Below, in pieces: positions 48,370 to 60,290 of a DNA stretch of 64,000 nt. This DNA comes from Anticarsia gemmatalis. Taxonomy: Eukaryota > Arthropoda > Insecta > Lepidoptera > Erebidae. The notes beneath the pieces are model-generated. The model was not told the origin of the DNA. It ran no database searches and worked only from the letters and a program-made list of their open reading frames with translations. The number at the start of each line of letters is the position of its first letter. The stretch's first letter is position 1. The translations under genes and the position numbers were made by a program. The stretch covers positions 4,030,001-4,094,000 of the forward strand of contig NC_134745.1 of assembly GCF_050436995.1 (NCBI RefSeq), given 5' to 3'.

Positions 48370-49569
48370 CGTCACGAGCCACTACCGTTGGGACACAAAC
48401 AAACTATAAATATCGCGATCTGCCACCAAATAAACACCGCAAATTTAGATCGCCATTTTCAATGGTTCACACTGTGTCCCTTACCCTTATTTAACGTTAC
48501 GTGCAAATCTGTATTTCTGCTATGCAATCAACATAAATCCGCTTACTAATTACGCTTAAATACGTTTATTTTGGCAAACAGTAAAGAAAATCGTTTCGTT
48601 CAACATGCGGCCATGTTAAAAATGTTGCCATAGTCACTTCAACAAAATTCAAATGAATGTCATTCTCTCAAACTATTAAATCTACTAAAACCTACCATAC
48701 AATATTTTGCCGCGTCTACACTATAAGTAATTTTAAAATATAAACCTAGATTTTTTACTGCTAAACAAAATTCCAATCGATATTAGGTTACGTCTTTCAA
48801 CAATATTCGTAATTATTCACTTTTAAGTACAACACATCAGCTGATTTTGTCTTACAGTGATGGTAACTGTGTACATTCCTTTGCATTTAAATAATACTAT
48901 TTCTTCGGTTGATATTGCCTAATAAGTTATTTTGCACCTTGAGCGCTTTATTAATTGATTAATTAAAGAAAATATTGACTATAGTTCATCAATATTATCA
49001 TAGTCATTTAAGTCGTAATACCAGAATACCTACATATTGGTCATCTGTTAGTCAGGTAGATAATATTGCCCAAGTGGTACCTATTTCTACATACCGAAAA
49101 GGTATTTTACTGTAATAGACGCTGCCATTGGCTTCCCACCTCTTTAGAATAATAATTATATGAGATATCGTTCTCGAATTTACCTTTCCACATGTACGCT
49201 ATACAACTGTGATATAGGACCGAAACCTAGAAATAAATTCATCAGATTAAATAAAAATAATATGTATCTCTTGTCTCTTGCTGCTTTACTGTAAATCACC
49301 AGCCAAGACCGTTTTCTGCTTTGCGTTATGTTGGCGTTAGCTATTTGGAATAATAATATGCTGTTATGGCTGTATAATACTATTTTATTTTCATAGGAAA
49401 ACCATTTGGTAATTTTGTTCGTATCTTATAATAAAAGTTACACAAACCAGATATTCAGGCACATTTATTTCAGTATAAAATTGATTGACAAGTTCTGGAA
49501 AATGTATACAGGTTGTTAACACATAAATGCCAAAAAGTTTATTTATTTACTTACAGCTATCACAAAAAA
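48370..49569. other. Spacer between Staufen start and NUP188 end
   Basis: About 1.2 kb between two genes on the minus strand. It should hold the Staufen promoter and the NUP188 3' UTR. Minus-strand AATAAA motifs at 49538-49543 and 49464-49469 are candidate NUP188 poly(A) signals, which would imply a short 3' UTR. No gene is seen. Confidence 0.5.
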
Positions 49570-52500
49570 TTATAACTCAGTTTGACAAATGTAAAGAAAC
49601 ACGACAGACATAAAATGGAAATAGTCTTCGTCGCTATTGATGTGCACATCCGTTAGATTCGAGTAGACAGGTTCTATTTCCTGCAGCGAGTTGTCTAGAC
49701 TTTCGTCGCTGTCTCGCGTCGTTTCCGCCCAGGAGACGCGTTTGGAACTTCTCGAGGGCTCCTTTTTCTTGTCGGAAGTAGGCGTCGAGTGGGAGACCGG
49801 GGAGGGCGGCCCCTTCGTGGGGGTCTGCGCGCACTTGTCCAGGTAGTGCTTGCGCAGGATGTACTCGCGCATCGAGTCGTGGGACGCTCGCTTGGGGGGC
49901 GGCGGTGGCGGCAGGGAGCGGTCGTCGTCCTCCTCGGACAAGGGGTTCCGTTCCTTCCGTGCTTCCTCGATGCGTTTGGTCTCCTCCTCGTCGGCGCCGA
50001 GCGGCCAGGCGCCGAGCTTGTTCCGCACGAGGTGGGGCCGCGCGTGCGCCGCACACAGGATGCGCTTGCGCACGAAGTCGTGGAACATCGTGAGTTCCGA
50101 ACTCAATTCGCGGCGAATGAGCTGCTTGTGGCGGGCCGGGACGCTCGGATCGCGAACTGCAAGTAAAGCCTGCAAAGAAAATTGAAGGTTAACTACCTTG
50201 CCCTTTTTCAAAATAAACACATTACATAAAACATATTGAATATTGGTTGTATAATTTCGCCGCTTTAAGAGTAATCGATAGTCAGTAAGTGCGTGACCTG
50301 CGAGGCGAGCAGCGTGGCGGTGGCGTCGAGCGCGGTGGCCACGAGGCGCTCGTCGAGCGCGGGCAGGCTGGCGGCCGACGAGATGGACGTGAGCGACTCG
50401 CTGCGGTTGGCGCGCCGCTCGCCCGCCGCCGGCGACCCGCACGAGCACGCGCGGCGCCGAGCGCGGGGCGAGCGCGACCCGCCCACCTCCTCCACGTGGT
50501 ACGCCTGCACGACACGATAGAAATATAAATACGTTTCGTCACAACTACAGTTCTGCCGTCGTAAATGTAAACACAGTACTTAAGTTACTGTGTTTATAGT
50601 TTGTTTAGTTCTTTGGAATCAGGAGACCGCGGGCTATTTGCGAAAGTTTTCGGTTTGTTTGTACGATGGATAGTTACCGAAATACATTAAATAAAAACAC
50701 AGTACTTTTACAAAAAAAACATTTTTTTTAATAAAAAATACAGTATCTGTGTTATTTTAAATTAAATAACAGTATCTCACTACTAACTGTGTTTTTTTAA
50801 CGTGAATAGATTTACTTTTTTTTGATTTTGCTTGATTATAACACGGCTTCTTCAGTTACTGTGATTGCGTATAAAATATTGTTCAAAGATAAACAACAAA
50901 TACTTGAATAAATCACAGTATCTCATTTACTGTATTACTGATTTTATACGTATTTCTAAGAAACATAGTTATAACACAGTATGTACATACTTACTGTGTC
51001 GTAATTCCCCTAATGTTAATATCTTTACAAAGTTACAACACAGTAATAGGTAAAACTTGGTTACAACACAGTAACCGTTGAGTTACCGTGTTGTAACATA
51101 AAAAAGAAAAAAATATTATATTATTACCCCAGCTTAAAACACATTATCTAATTTTATTATTTATACAATAATAATATACTAGATATATATATACAGAATC
51201 AAAGATTTAACTATATACTAACATTAAAAGTTGCATGAAATAATATACAATAATTAGTATCTTCATGCGAGCAAAAATTAACCATTAAACTTCAACCGCG
51301 TTTTTCTCAAAACGCATATTTTGAAGTTACTGTGTTTAGATTTACGACGGCAGAGTTATTCTCGAAAGAAGAAGGGTCCGATTCCGACTTACGTGATTGA
51401 GTGATCTAGTGAGCAAACAGATCGCGGCTACTAGGGTCCCGAAAGTGAGTTGTGGGAATGGTTCATATGAGATTTTAGGTGCGCCGAAGTGTAGCTCGAC
51501 GAGTGGCTGCCAGCGCTCGAGGTCCAACCCCGGGTCGGCCAGCAACGATAGTAATTCCGGACTGAATGACAGCAGGCACAATGTTGCCATGTGTAAGATC
51601 TCTAGTGTTCTGTTGAAAAAAACCATTTGAGGTATTAATATCACCACCACAACTCAATTTAAAATTATTGTTGAATGTAATACATACTTGTGTAAAACAA
51701 CAGGCGCTTGTCCGCCAGCGTCTTCAGGCGGCTGTAGTGCAGGATCGGTAGAACGACGCGAGCGTAACATTAACGTCACCGATTGATACAGACACGCACT
51801 AATACTTCGCTGTAATAGGTATAATAAATGTTAGTATGTAGAATATTTTACTTCAATCAATTATGTGTATAGTTTGTCAATACTTACCATAATCCCAGTT
51901 AAAGAATTGATATTCTGAATCCGCCACCTCGACTCAAACTCCACTAATTGGACGACCAAATTCAATGTGGACGCACACAGATTCAATGCGTTGATATTAA
52001 ACACCTGTCTCGGTAGTAATACTGCTTCGATCATATGCTCTAAGTGAACACCGACGAAAGTAATAGCGTCACTAGCAAAGAACTGACCATGTTTCATCAC
52101 CATCATTGATATAAAGTCTAAACTGTACGCGTAAACGCGCCACCATTCTTCAGGCTTCCAAGTTGACCCTCCATCGAACTTCGGCGGTAGTAACTGTAGC
52201 CAAAGGAACTGGTCCACATCACTCATTAACAAATCTTTAGAAAACGGACCCCTAGCATACGCAGTCAAACACCGCAATGCTGCCAAAGAAGTATGATAAT
52301 GTCGACGATTCTGAAGACAAGTTTGCAGACAACATAGAAGCTTGTTAATAAATCTACTGGATTGGAACCATTGTGACAATCCTGAGAACATGTCATCGTA
52401 TAAATCTAGACATTGTTCTAACATCGCTAGGGATAGTACTACGGGCGGAATATTCTCGTTAATTGTGTGACCGTTCACGTTCTTCTCAGGCTTCGGTTCA

Positions 52501-55500
52501 TCTCTGATATCGTCTAACAGTTTCTCCAGTTCCAAACTGTTTATATTCGTAACGGATCTTATAATACTTTGCGCGGTCACACTGTTAGCCTTTATCTCAT
52601 AATCTAAGCTGCTGATAGCCACAGTACATATTGATAGTATCGCGCGGATCGCTCTTGGGTGAAGACACTCGTAAACTATAGCTGTATTTGTGAGAAGATT
52701 GTCGATTTGTTTGGCACTTGATTTTCTATTATCGAAGCAGTCGTCCTTCCAGTTGGCCAGCATTATGACGTATAATTCCGAAAGTATTACAACCAGTCTG
52801 CCATCTTGCAACTCGTCTAAACCGTTTAGTAGCGCATTCATGCAAGGCGCAACCATTTTAGCTTTATGTGCGATATTCAAACTAATTGGTAAGCATTTAC
52901 AGAAGATAGTAATAAAATCCTTCCATGATGTTAGAAGGCCTAACCACACAGGCACTTTGTCGACCATTTCATCCTCTTCATCTCTACCTTTGAACGAGAA
53001 AATAAAGTCTATCCACGTGTCTAAATGTTTCTTATTCGTATCGAAGAATTGTTCAATCATTTCTTTTAAATTCGGTTCTAACTTCTCTCTGGACACAAAC
53101 AGTTCTATACCAAGTACGTTGAATATTTGTGCATAAGTTCTAAGACCTGGTTGTATATCACTGAACAATGGACTAGTAAGATGTTCCCAGAATTTCGGGT
53201 GTTCACGTAATTTTTTCACTAGAATTTGCATGTTGTTTTTCCATAGAGCATGGAATAGTGCCATTATGCAAGACAGTAATGGACTGTGGAGTAATGATGG
53301 ATCCTGCAAAGAGAAACAAAAATTTTATATACCTAATAACTTTAAAAATTTCGCGGTGCATGTTTTGAACTGACTGAATTATCTTCAAATTGAAGGCTGA
53401 TTCAGGCAGCCTGCGACCACGGCTTGCACACCTGCGACGACGGTCAGGCATTATAAGTTAAACGCGTGTACGCGTATTCTTTTATAACATTAAAATGTAC
53501 ATCACACTTTTTTTAAGTCACATGAATTATAAAGCGATGTTGGTTTACGTACCGATTTCACAGTGCCAAGATAATCAGCCATATATCCCAAAATCCCTTC
53601 AAAACTATCTTCTGTTTCTTTCTTTTTATCTACAGCATCTTTCTTCTCTTCTTTCTTATCTTCGGCTTTAGCTTTTTCATGGTTGATCATAAAGAAAGCC
53701 TCTGTTAACCCCGGCTGTGTGCCGACGCATGTTGCCACGAATTCTAGTATGGCAACTTTAAGTTCCGTCGTTTCGAACTCGTCTCGTAATCGATCGAGGA
53801 ACATCACTCGCACTTGGTATGCTGTCATGTCTAGTGATGCGAATAGCGACATTTGGAACCCCTGGAACAATTCAGAGTTTAGAACTTTTCTCTAGGAATG
53901 AACATATAATAAAAAAAAGAAACATTTCAAAATGTATAAGTAGGATAACTCTAATCTGATGATAAATAATTATTGTCCACCAAATATTTACCCCCAAATC
54001 CGAATTTATTCACACCCATATTGCTGTAGAATTCAAGTTAACATTTTACTAAGCAACTATTTTATTAACTAAACTCGTAGTCAGTACTTACATCAGCAAA
54101 CCTCTTCAGTAACCTACAGCACAACACCGGCAGTCCTTTATTGAACGCGTGATTGATATAACTGGTTACTTTAGGCACTACTTTCAACGAGTCCTTCTGT
54201 TTATTCTGTGCGAATATAAGATGTTCTAGCGGCGTGACTTCATTGGCATCGGTCACCATACTCTTGAGTCTTAGAGCGAATATAACAAGGGCCACACAAC
54301 GTTGTATCGTTGATATATACTGGGAACCTGTTCCCGATATCCAGTTCGTTTCGTTGCGTATTACACTTTCTAATTGTTCGTTTCCTGAATAAATTAAACG
54401 TTATGTTATTATCACGGATCGCTGTGCATTGTTAAATGTAACTCAGCATGGATATAATAAACCCGAATGGGAATTTCTTCAGGTACATAAGAATAGACAT
54501 ATAGGCGCATTATAGATTAATAGTAGGTACTTATCAGAATCACGTAAGCTCTGAATAGTTACACTGTTTTGGCACCTTCGATTTTGAAACCATATGATAG
54601 TGAAAAAGGAAAAACAATGTTTAGCTAATCGAGGCTTACGTGACGTTAGTAAGACAGCATGTATTGTATAACTTTGAAATTTCAACTAAGGACATTGTAA
54701 GATTGTTTCATATTTTGTTTGAATTCAGTAACAATAAATTGTGTTATGAAACTCACCAATAGAAATCAGTTTCAACAATTCAAGCGCGTTCTCAGTGTGC
54801 AACAGACTATAAACACAAGTTTGTTTCAGCAACGTGTTGCCGGGCGTACTTCGCTTCACGTCCTGCAACACGAGCGTGAGGAACGACGCGCAACGCTGTA
54901 TCATGTTGCGACGTTCGCGACTGTTGCTGTAACGCCAACCGTACACGTTCGGAAATACTTCGCGGAGAATCAGGATTAGACCGGGAAGGATTATTTCTGT
55001 TGTTATGCGGTCGTCGTTTGATATCTGGAAAAAGAAAATATAAGTAGAAATATGGTTATATGCCAAGTTACGCAGTCTTTTGCTAATATCACTGAGCGTT
55101 AAACTGTCTGTATCAGGTATTACATAATATCAAAGTCATAAAGAACGAAAATTAACTAAATTACTACTCATTACAAACTTCAAAATTATTTCGGTATTTG
55201 CTTGGCTTGTGATCTTTAAAATGTTATCCAAAATTGGAAATTCTTGTGTTGTTTAACTAGGCTAAAAGAAGGCATAAGTGCTTGTGTATTGTATAGGCAT
55301 CAAAATTTTATTACAAACCTCATGGAAAGCACAAAGTAAGTCAATATAAGCTCCTAGAAAGTTGTAAGTGCCATTTGGTTGTTCGATAGTGACTAGGTAT
55401 GAGCCGACTGCCGCAGAGTCAAACGATGTTCCGTTCGCGTATTCAATGTGGGACAGCTTCTGGTTTATTATGCGAGGAAGTAGCCCTGTGTTTATTAATC

Positions 55501-58357
55501 TGAAAAAATCATCATAAATTAGTTGAAGTGACCTTTTTTACATACAATTGACCTATTACGTAGTGACGATAACATATTTCCAGCTAACATAACAGGGGAA
55601 AAACTGTTTTTTAATAGAAAACCCCAAAAAAATTGCATACCGATTAATCTTTATCTAGTGATTTATAGATATAAGAAAAACATTTTTAACACACCTTAAA
55701 TGAATTTCCTTAGGAAACACGGGCACCAAAGCAGTACACACGCCGACACATTCCACCAGCAGCGGCAGCGGCGGCGCGTCTGTCCTCAAAAACCTCACTA
55801 ACACATCAAACACCCCCTCACTCGGACCCACCAACGTCTTCGGAATCTCTCTATCATGAACTAACGCTTTGAGCACACCTTTCAAAACTTTAGTCCCTTC
55901 ATAAATTCTTTGCAAAGTACTACTTATATTATGTTGATGATGCTGTTTTCTATCCAGTGCTTTCTCTATTTCACTGTTGAATACAGTCCAATAACAATAA
56001 GGCGTTCTAAAGTGTATCATCGTAGCCTCTTTTCGTTCCATTATCGTAGCCTTTGAGCCCACTTCGATGCGATATGAAGGGTCTCCGAGAGGATAGTACT
56101 CTCTGCCTATGATTGCATCGTCGGCTTGTAAAGACATTATAGGAACTGCTGTGGGTTTGTATATTTCTGTGTATACTGGAAGGTTTTTCAGTTCTGCTAG
56201 AAGCTGTAAAGAGAGATAAAGATTTAAAATTAAAATTGATCATAGCAATAAAAAATCTTTATGAGAGACCAATAGAAACATGTATTAATGGTGGTCATAG
56301 GACATCTTAAACATCTTAAAACTTGTATCTATATCAGTATTTTTATACTTACATTCCTTACACTAGATTTCCCGCCTTCCGCTAAACCCGCGGCTAAAGT
56401 AGACAGAGCAGTAAAATTAAAAGGAAAGTATTCAAGTCCCGTATTCCATAGAGACACGACGCCGAAATTGTCATCTCTTTGGTGAAGTTCCCAGAACTTT
56501 GCATTTATTTCAGGGGTAGTAAGGAGGTCAGCACACAGTTGCATAACACCAGGCTGGTGGCTAATAGTACCGTCGCCGTCGAATTTGTCACACAGCTGAT
56601 TTAGAAGGTGGAATACTCTTTCTTGAGCAATAAAGGCACATTTAGATTTATCCTGAAACATTACATAACAGCTTATTATTAAATTTTAAAAATACCCCAA
56701 TTGTTTCAATAAAACAGTTTTCGAATTTTAGTACATACAATATTATGTACTTAAATATTTTAAACATAGTTTGTCCATGAAAATTAAATAATACTTACAG
56801 AAAATACAGAGCTTTTGAGCATTTGTTGTAGAAACTCAAATACTTGCATCCTTATTGCAGTAGCACCATAATGTTGGTATTGGCTTTCAAATAGTTTCAC
56901 ATGTTTTTCACTCTACAATTATAAAAATAGATTAATGAAGAATAGTTTTCAGAATTTCGCTTTTTTTCAGGCAGCTAAAATATGTATTTTATTATTATTA
57001 CCTGTAGTGTAAGCATCATCCAAGTAATAAGCATAACACTGTGTTCTGCATTCATCTGTAGTTTAGAGAGCTCAGTCTCTACTACATCCTTTGTGTTGTC
57101 TATCCATGATGACAAGCTTTTACTGAAATATACAAGTAACAATCCTTGAATTACACTACAATTGCGTATATACAAACCTTACAGGAACTTCTTGAATATA
57201 TTTGCTACTCTATATCAGCAAAAGATAATGACATTGGTTTTTTACAGATATCTTCTTCTATTTATTTTTTTGGGTTTTAATACTATATTATCACTTAACA
57301 AATAACACAAACCAATAACACTTAAATGTGTTATTTTTGTCTAAATATAAAAGAGACTTACATTTTCTTGCCATCAGCAAGCACCATAAATATACACACT
57401 TCCATGTACATAATCCTCATACAGCCTTCTCTATGTCTCTCTTCTAACAGTTCACCATAACCCTGGTTCTTACCAAACCCATGCTTTCTGAATAATGTGA
57501 ACAACTTCTTAAACTCAGCATCAGAAAATGCCTCCTCATTAGCTAAGTGCAGTATTATCTGTAGTATAGCCAACTGCTCTCTCATATTGCAGTCGGCCCA
57601 ATCTTGTCTGATGTTCTCATTACCAAAATCATTCTGTATTTTCCTTGGAGGAGGCACTGTATTCAATAACTTCTCAAACTGTGACAGCAATGAGGTTTTT
57701 AAGGCAGGTATTCCTATATCATCTATAATCTTCTTGAACTGCTCTTGATGCTTATGGCTAGGATCATTTTTAAATTGTATCATGTACTGTAGTAACTTGA
57801 GCAGGAACAATCTCTCGGCATAGTAAAAGGTCCACACATTAGGTAGCAGGAACACAGGTCTTGTATCAACAAAGGCTACATTTTTGAGGGCGTTCGCTGG
57901 AGTTCCGTATGATATATCACATAAATAGTTCTTTATTATCTCCCATATTTGAAAACAATCAACATCCTACAATGAGAAAAGATGATAAATTAGAAAAGTG
58001 ATTATAAATTCAACAAAACGGATGCAGAAAATTGCATTTATACTCACAATATAATTTTGTAACGTTTGCACCACAGCCAACAATTTGGTTTGATCAGCAT
58101 GCTTACTTTGTAGCTGTGCAAAACTTGCAGAATTGTGTGGTTTATAACTTGCTAGCCCTTGCTTCAAACCTTCTACGACTTCTTTCTTACCTAAAACGGT
58201 ATCTAACTCTTTTTTGGACAAACTCTCTGATGTAGTCCAACGCCAAAGTCGCTTCCAATAGCTACAAAAATATCAACAAACTTCATTATGTGAAAATTTG
58301 AAAATCCCAAGACATAGTAAGTTGTATTAACACAAACCTAATAGTAGTTGAATCCAT
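49570..58357 (-). CDS. NUP188: Nuclear pore complex protein NUP188
   Basis: Large alpha-solenoid scaffold nucleoporin of the inner ring. Sixteen exons in transcript order: 58357-58338, 58261-58048, 57966-57362, 57122-57002, 56912-56799, 56652-56353, 56203-55695, 55499-55319, 55024-54757, 54384-54092, 53861-53553, 53303-51888, 51809-51688, 51609-51393, 50504-50298, 50169-49570. They give 1,831 residues; human NUP188 is about 1,750. Family matches by eye include REQLAILQIILHLA near the N-terminus, YGWRYSNSRERRNMIQRC, GTQPGLTEAFF, KFWEHLTSPLF, FVGVHLEHMIEAVL and, near the end, RDPSVPARHKQLIRRELSSEL. The last 600-bp exon adds an insect-style acidic, proline-rich tail with six prolines and the motif KRVSW (1775-1779). 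The start at 58357 is the first ATG in a short first exon. NUP205 is a relative, but these motifs fit NUP188 better. Confidence 0.92.
50553..51353. mobile_element. 801-bp MITE nearly filling a NUP188 intron
   Basis: The ends 50553-50578 and 51328-51353 are inverted repeats with 25 of 26 positions matching, starting CTGCCGTCGTAAAT. Both sides carry a 4-bp duplication, AGTT (50549-50552 and 51354-51357). Inside are many copies, in both orientations, of an ACACAGTA / TACTGTGT core, and a near-perfect 16-bp stem at 51060-51097. It encodes no protein. The host intron (50505-51392) is 888 bp, so about 48 and 39 bp remain at the two ends. Confidence 0.82.
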
Positions 58358-59172
58358 GACTGCGAAATAACACTCGTATTAAACATACAGCAGGCTTTAT
58401 CCTTATTTTATTAAGATTTATTTACCGCCATCACATTTTTAGGTTACAACAGGATCAAACCGTCATTTCATTGTCAATATGTTGATTTTGATTGAAACCA
58501 TTTGACATTTTGGCCAAGAAAACGTTCCGGAGTGTAATGCAATGTTTCTTCAAATATAATTTTATTATGATCTTTTCAATAAATATAATAAGAATTAATC
58601 CACAGTTATAAATATATATCACAGCTGAATTGGTTAAAATTTCTAAAAAAATAGAAAATGAAGTTTCAAATTAAAGGACAAAATATACACCTAAATTATT
58701 ATTTAGACGACGTTAAAAACGTTTTAATTTGCGTTATGTTTTTGCAGTTATTTAATGTTTTTTAGGTAGATATTAATATTTAAACATAGTTTACTACAAT
58801 TAAATTTAAAAAATAAGGTGTTGCCTAACTACAGTATAGGTAATAACTAAATTTTTGGCTGTAATTATGTAGATTAGTATATTTAGTCATCAATCAGTTT
58901 AGTTTCACAGTTTAGCGACATAACGTGTTTATTATTATTTCATTGACATTTGTTGACATTTATCGACCGACGTCACCACATGAGGGTCGTCAGATTCTCT
59001 TCGTTTTATCATTTTTAATTTGGTTGGTACTTACTATATATACTAATTTAGCTTATAGACAGTGCACGTGATGCTTTCACTCTGGACGTACGCTTAAATT
59101 AGGTTTCATTTATATAACTTTTAAATTTGTTGGTTATAGCTATACACCTCCGGTGCTTGATAAATCGGCCAA
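58358..59172. promoter_or_regulatory. Divergent NUP188 / AK2 promoter region
   Basis: The 815 bp between two start codons on opposite strands must contain both promoters unless extra 5' exons exist elsewhere. A GACGTCA element (58969-58975) resembles a CRE/ATF site. I see no TATA box that I would trust. Confidence 0.5.
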
Positions 59173-60290
59173 ATGGCACCAGCGGCAACTGCGGTTAAGC
59201 CTAAGCCCGAAGATGACCCTACCGGCATCAGGGCAGTACTCCTCGGACCCCCAGGATCCGGCAAAGGTACTCAGGTAAGACATAAGTGATCTTTGACCTT
59301 TAGCACTTACAGTTAATTTATTATTCTATAGTCTGTATAAAAAAAAATCAACATTTACAGGTACCTTTGATTTGTAGGGTTAGGTATAATTTCGTATATA
59401 TTTTTATTAATGCATTTAGTTTTACAAGTTGTTTGATCAACTTTTAAATGCTGTTGCAGGCTCCACTTCTAAAAGAAAAATATTGTGTGTGCCACTTATC
59501 CACTGGCGATATGCTTCGCGGAGAAGTTGCGTCAGGCTCTGAGCTGGGACGCAGACTCAAGAAGGTCATGGATGAGGGCAAGCTGGTATCAGATGAGATG
59601 GTTGTAGACATGATTGACAAGAATCTCGATCAGCCTGAATGTAAAAATGGATTTCTTCTAGATGGCTTTCCTAGAACTGTTGTCCAAGCAGAGAAGGTAA
59701 GTAATTTTGGAGTGTTTTTACATAACTTGCATCTAATCACATAGAATGTAAGTCTGTTTTACTATCATTTTTATCTTTTTGATTTATCACAAGATACCTA
59801 CAAGTGTTAATTACTTTTATCAATCTCCATGTAAAAACAACAGTTTTGGATATTATGTATATATAAACTTTTTGCTTACTTGAACATTTCTTTATTACAG
59901 TTGGATGACTTATTGGCTAAAAGAAAAACTGAACTTGATGCTGTCATCGAGTTTGGCATTCAGGACAGCCTCCTAGTACGCAGGATTACAGGAAGATTGA
60001 TTCATCCGTCCAGTGGACGTAGTTATCATGAAGAGTTCCACCCACCCAAGAAACCCATGACTGATGATGTAACTGGAGAACCCTTAGTGAAAAGGTCTGA
60101 TGACAATGTTGATGCCTTGAAGAAGCGCCTAGCTACATATCATGCACAAACTGTACCTCTTGTGGATTATTACATGAGGAAAGGTCTCCACTGGAGAGTA
60201 GATGCTGCAAGTCCTGCAGAGCAGGTTTTCAGTAAGATTGACAACATCTTCAAAAGTAGAATCTTTAGCAGGGAAAGAGCGGCCCAGTAA
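59173..60290 (+). CDS. AK2: Adenylate kinase 2
   Basis: Interconverts ATP plus AMP and two ADP; AK2 enzymes work in the mitochondrial intermembrane space and cytosol. Three exons: 59173-59274, 59460-59696 and 59901-60290, joining in phase 0 to 242 residues (human about 239). The P-loop is GPPGSGKGTQ (25-34), split from the next exon immediately after. The AMP-binding part has HLSTGDMLR and GFLLDGFPRT. The long-form lid has GRLIHPSSGRSYHEEFHPP and then DDVTGEPLVKRSDDN. LVDYYMRKG and the C-terminal helix follow. The length and lid type fit AK2 rather than the short AK1. As in other AK2 proteins there is no cleavable presequence. Everything needed for activity is present. Confidence 0.96.

Noticed and set aside
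49789..50542. Long plus-strand frames opposite the NUP188 tail
   Set aside because: Antisense shadows of GC-rich exons with Arg/Gly-rich composition.
52690..53136. 148-codon plus-strand frame
   Set aside because: Antisense to the largest NUP188 exon; no independent support.
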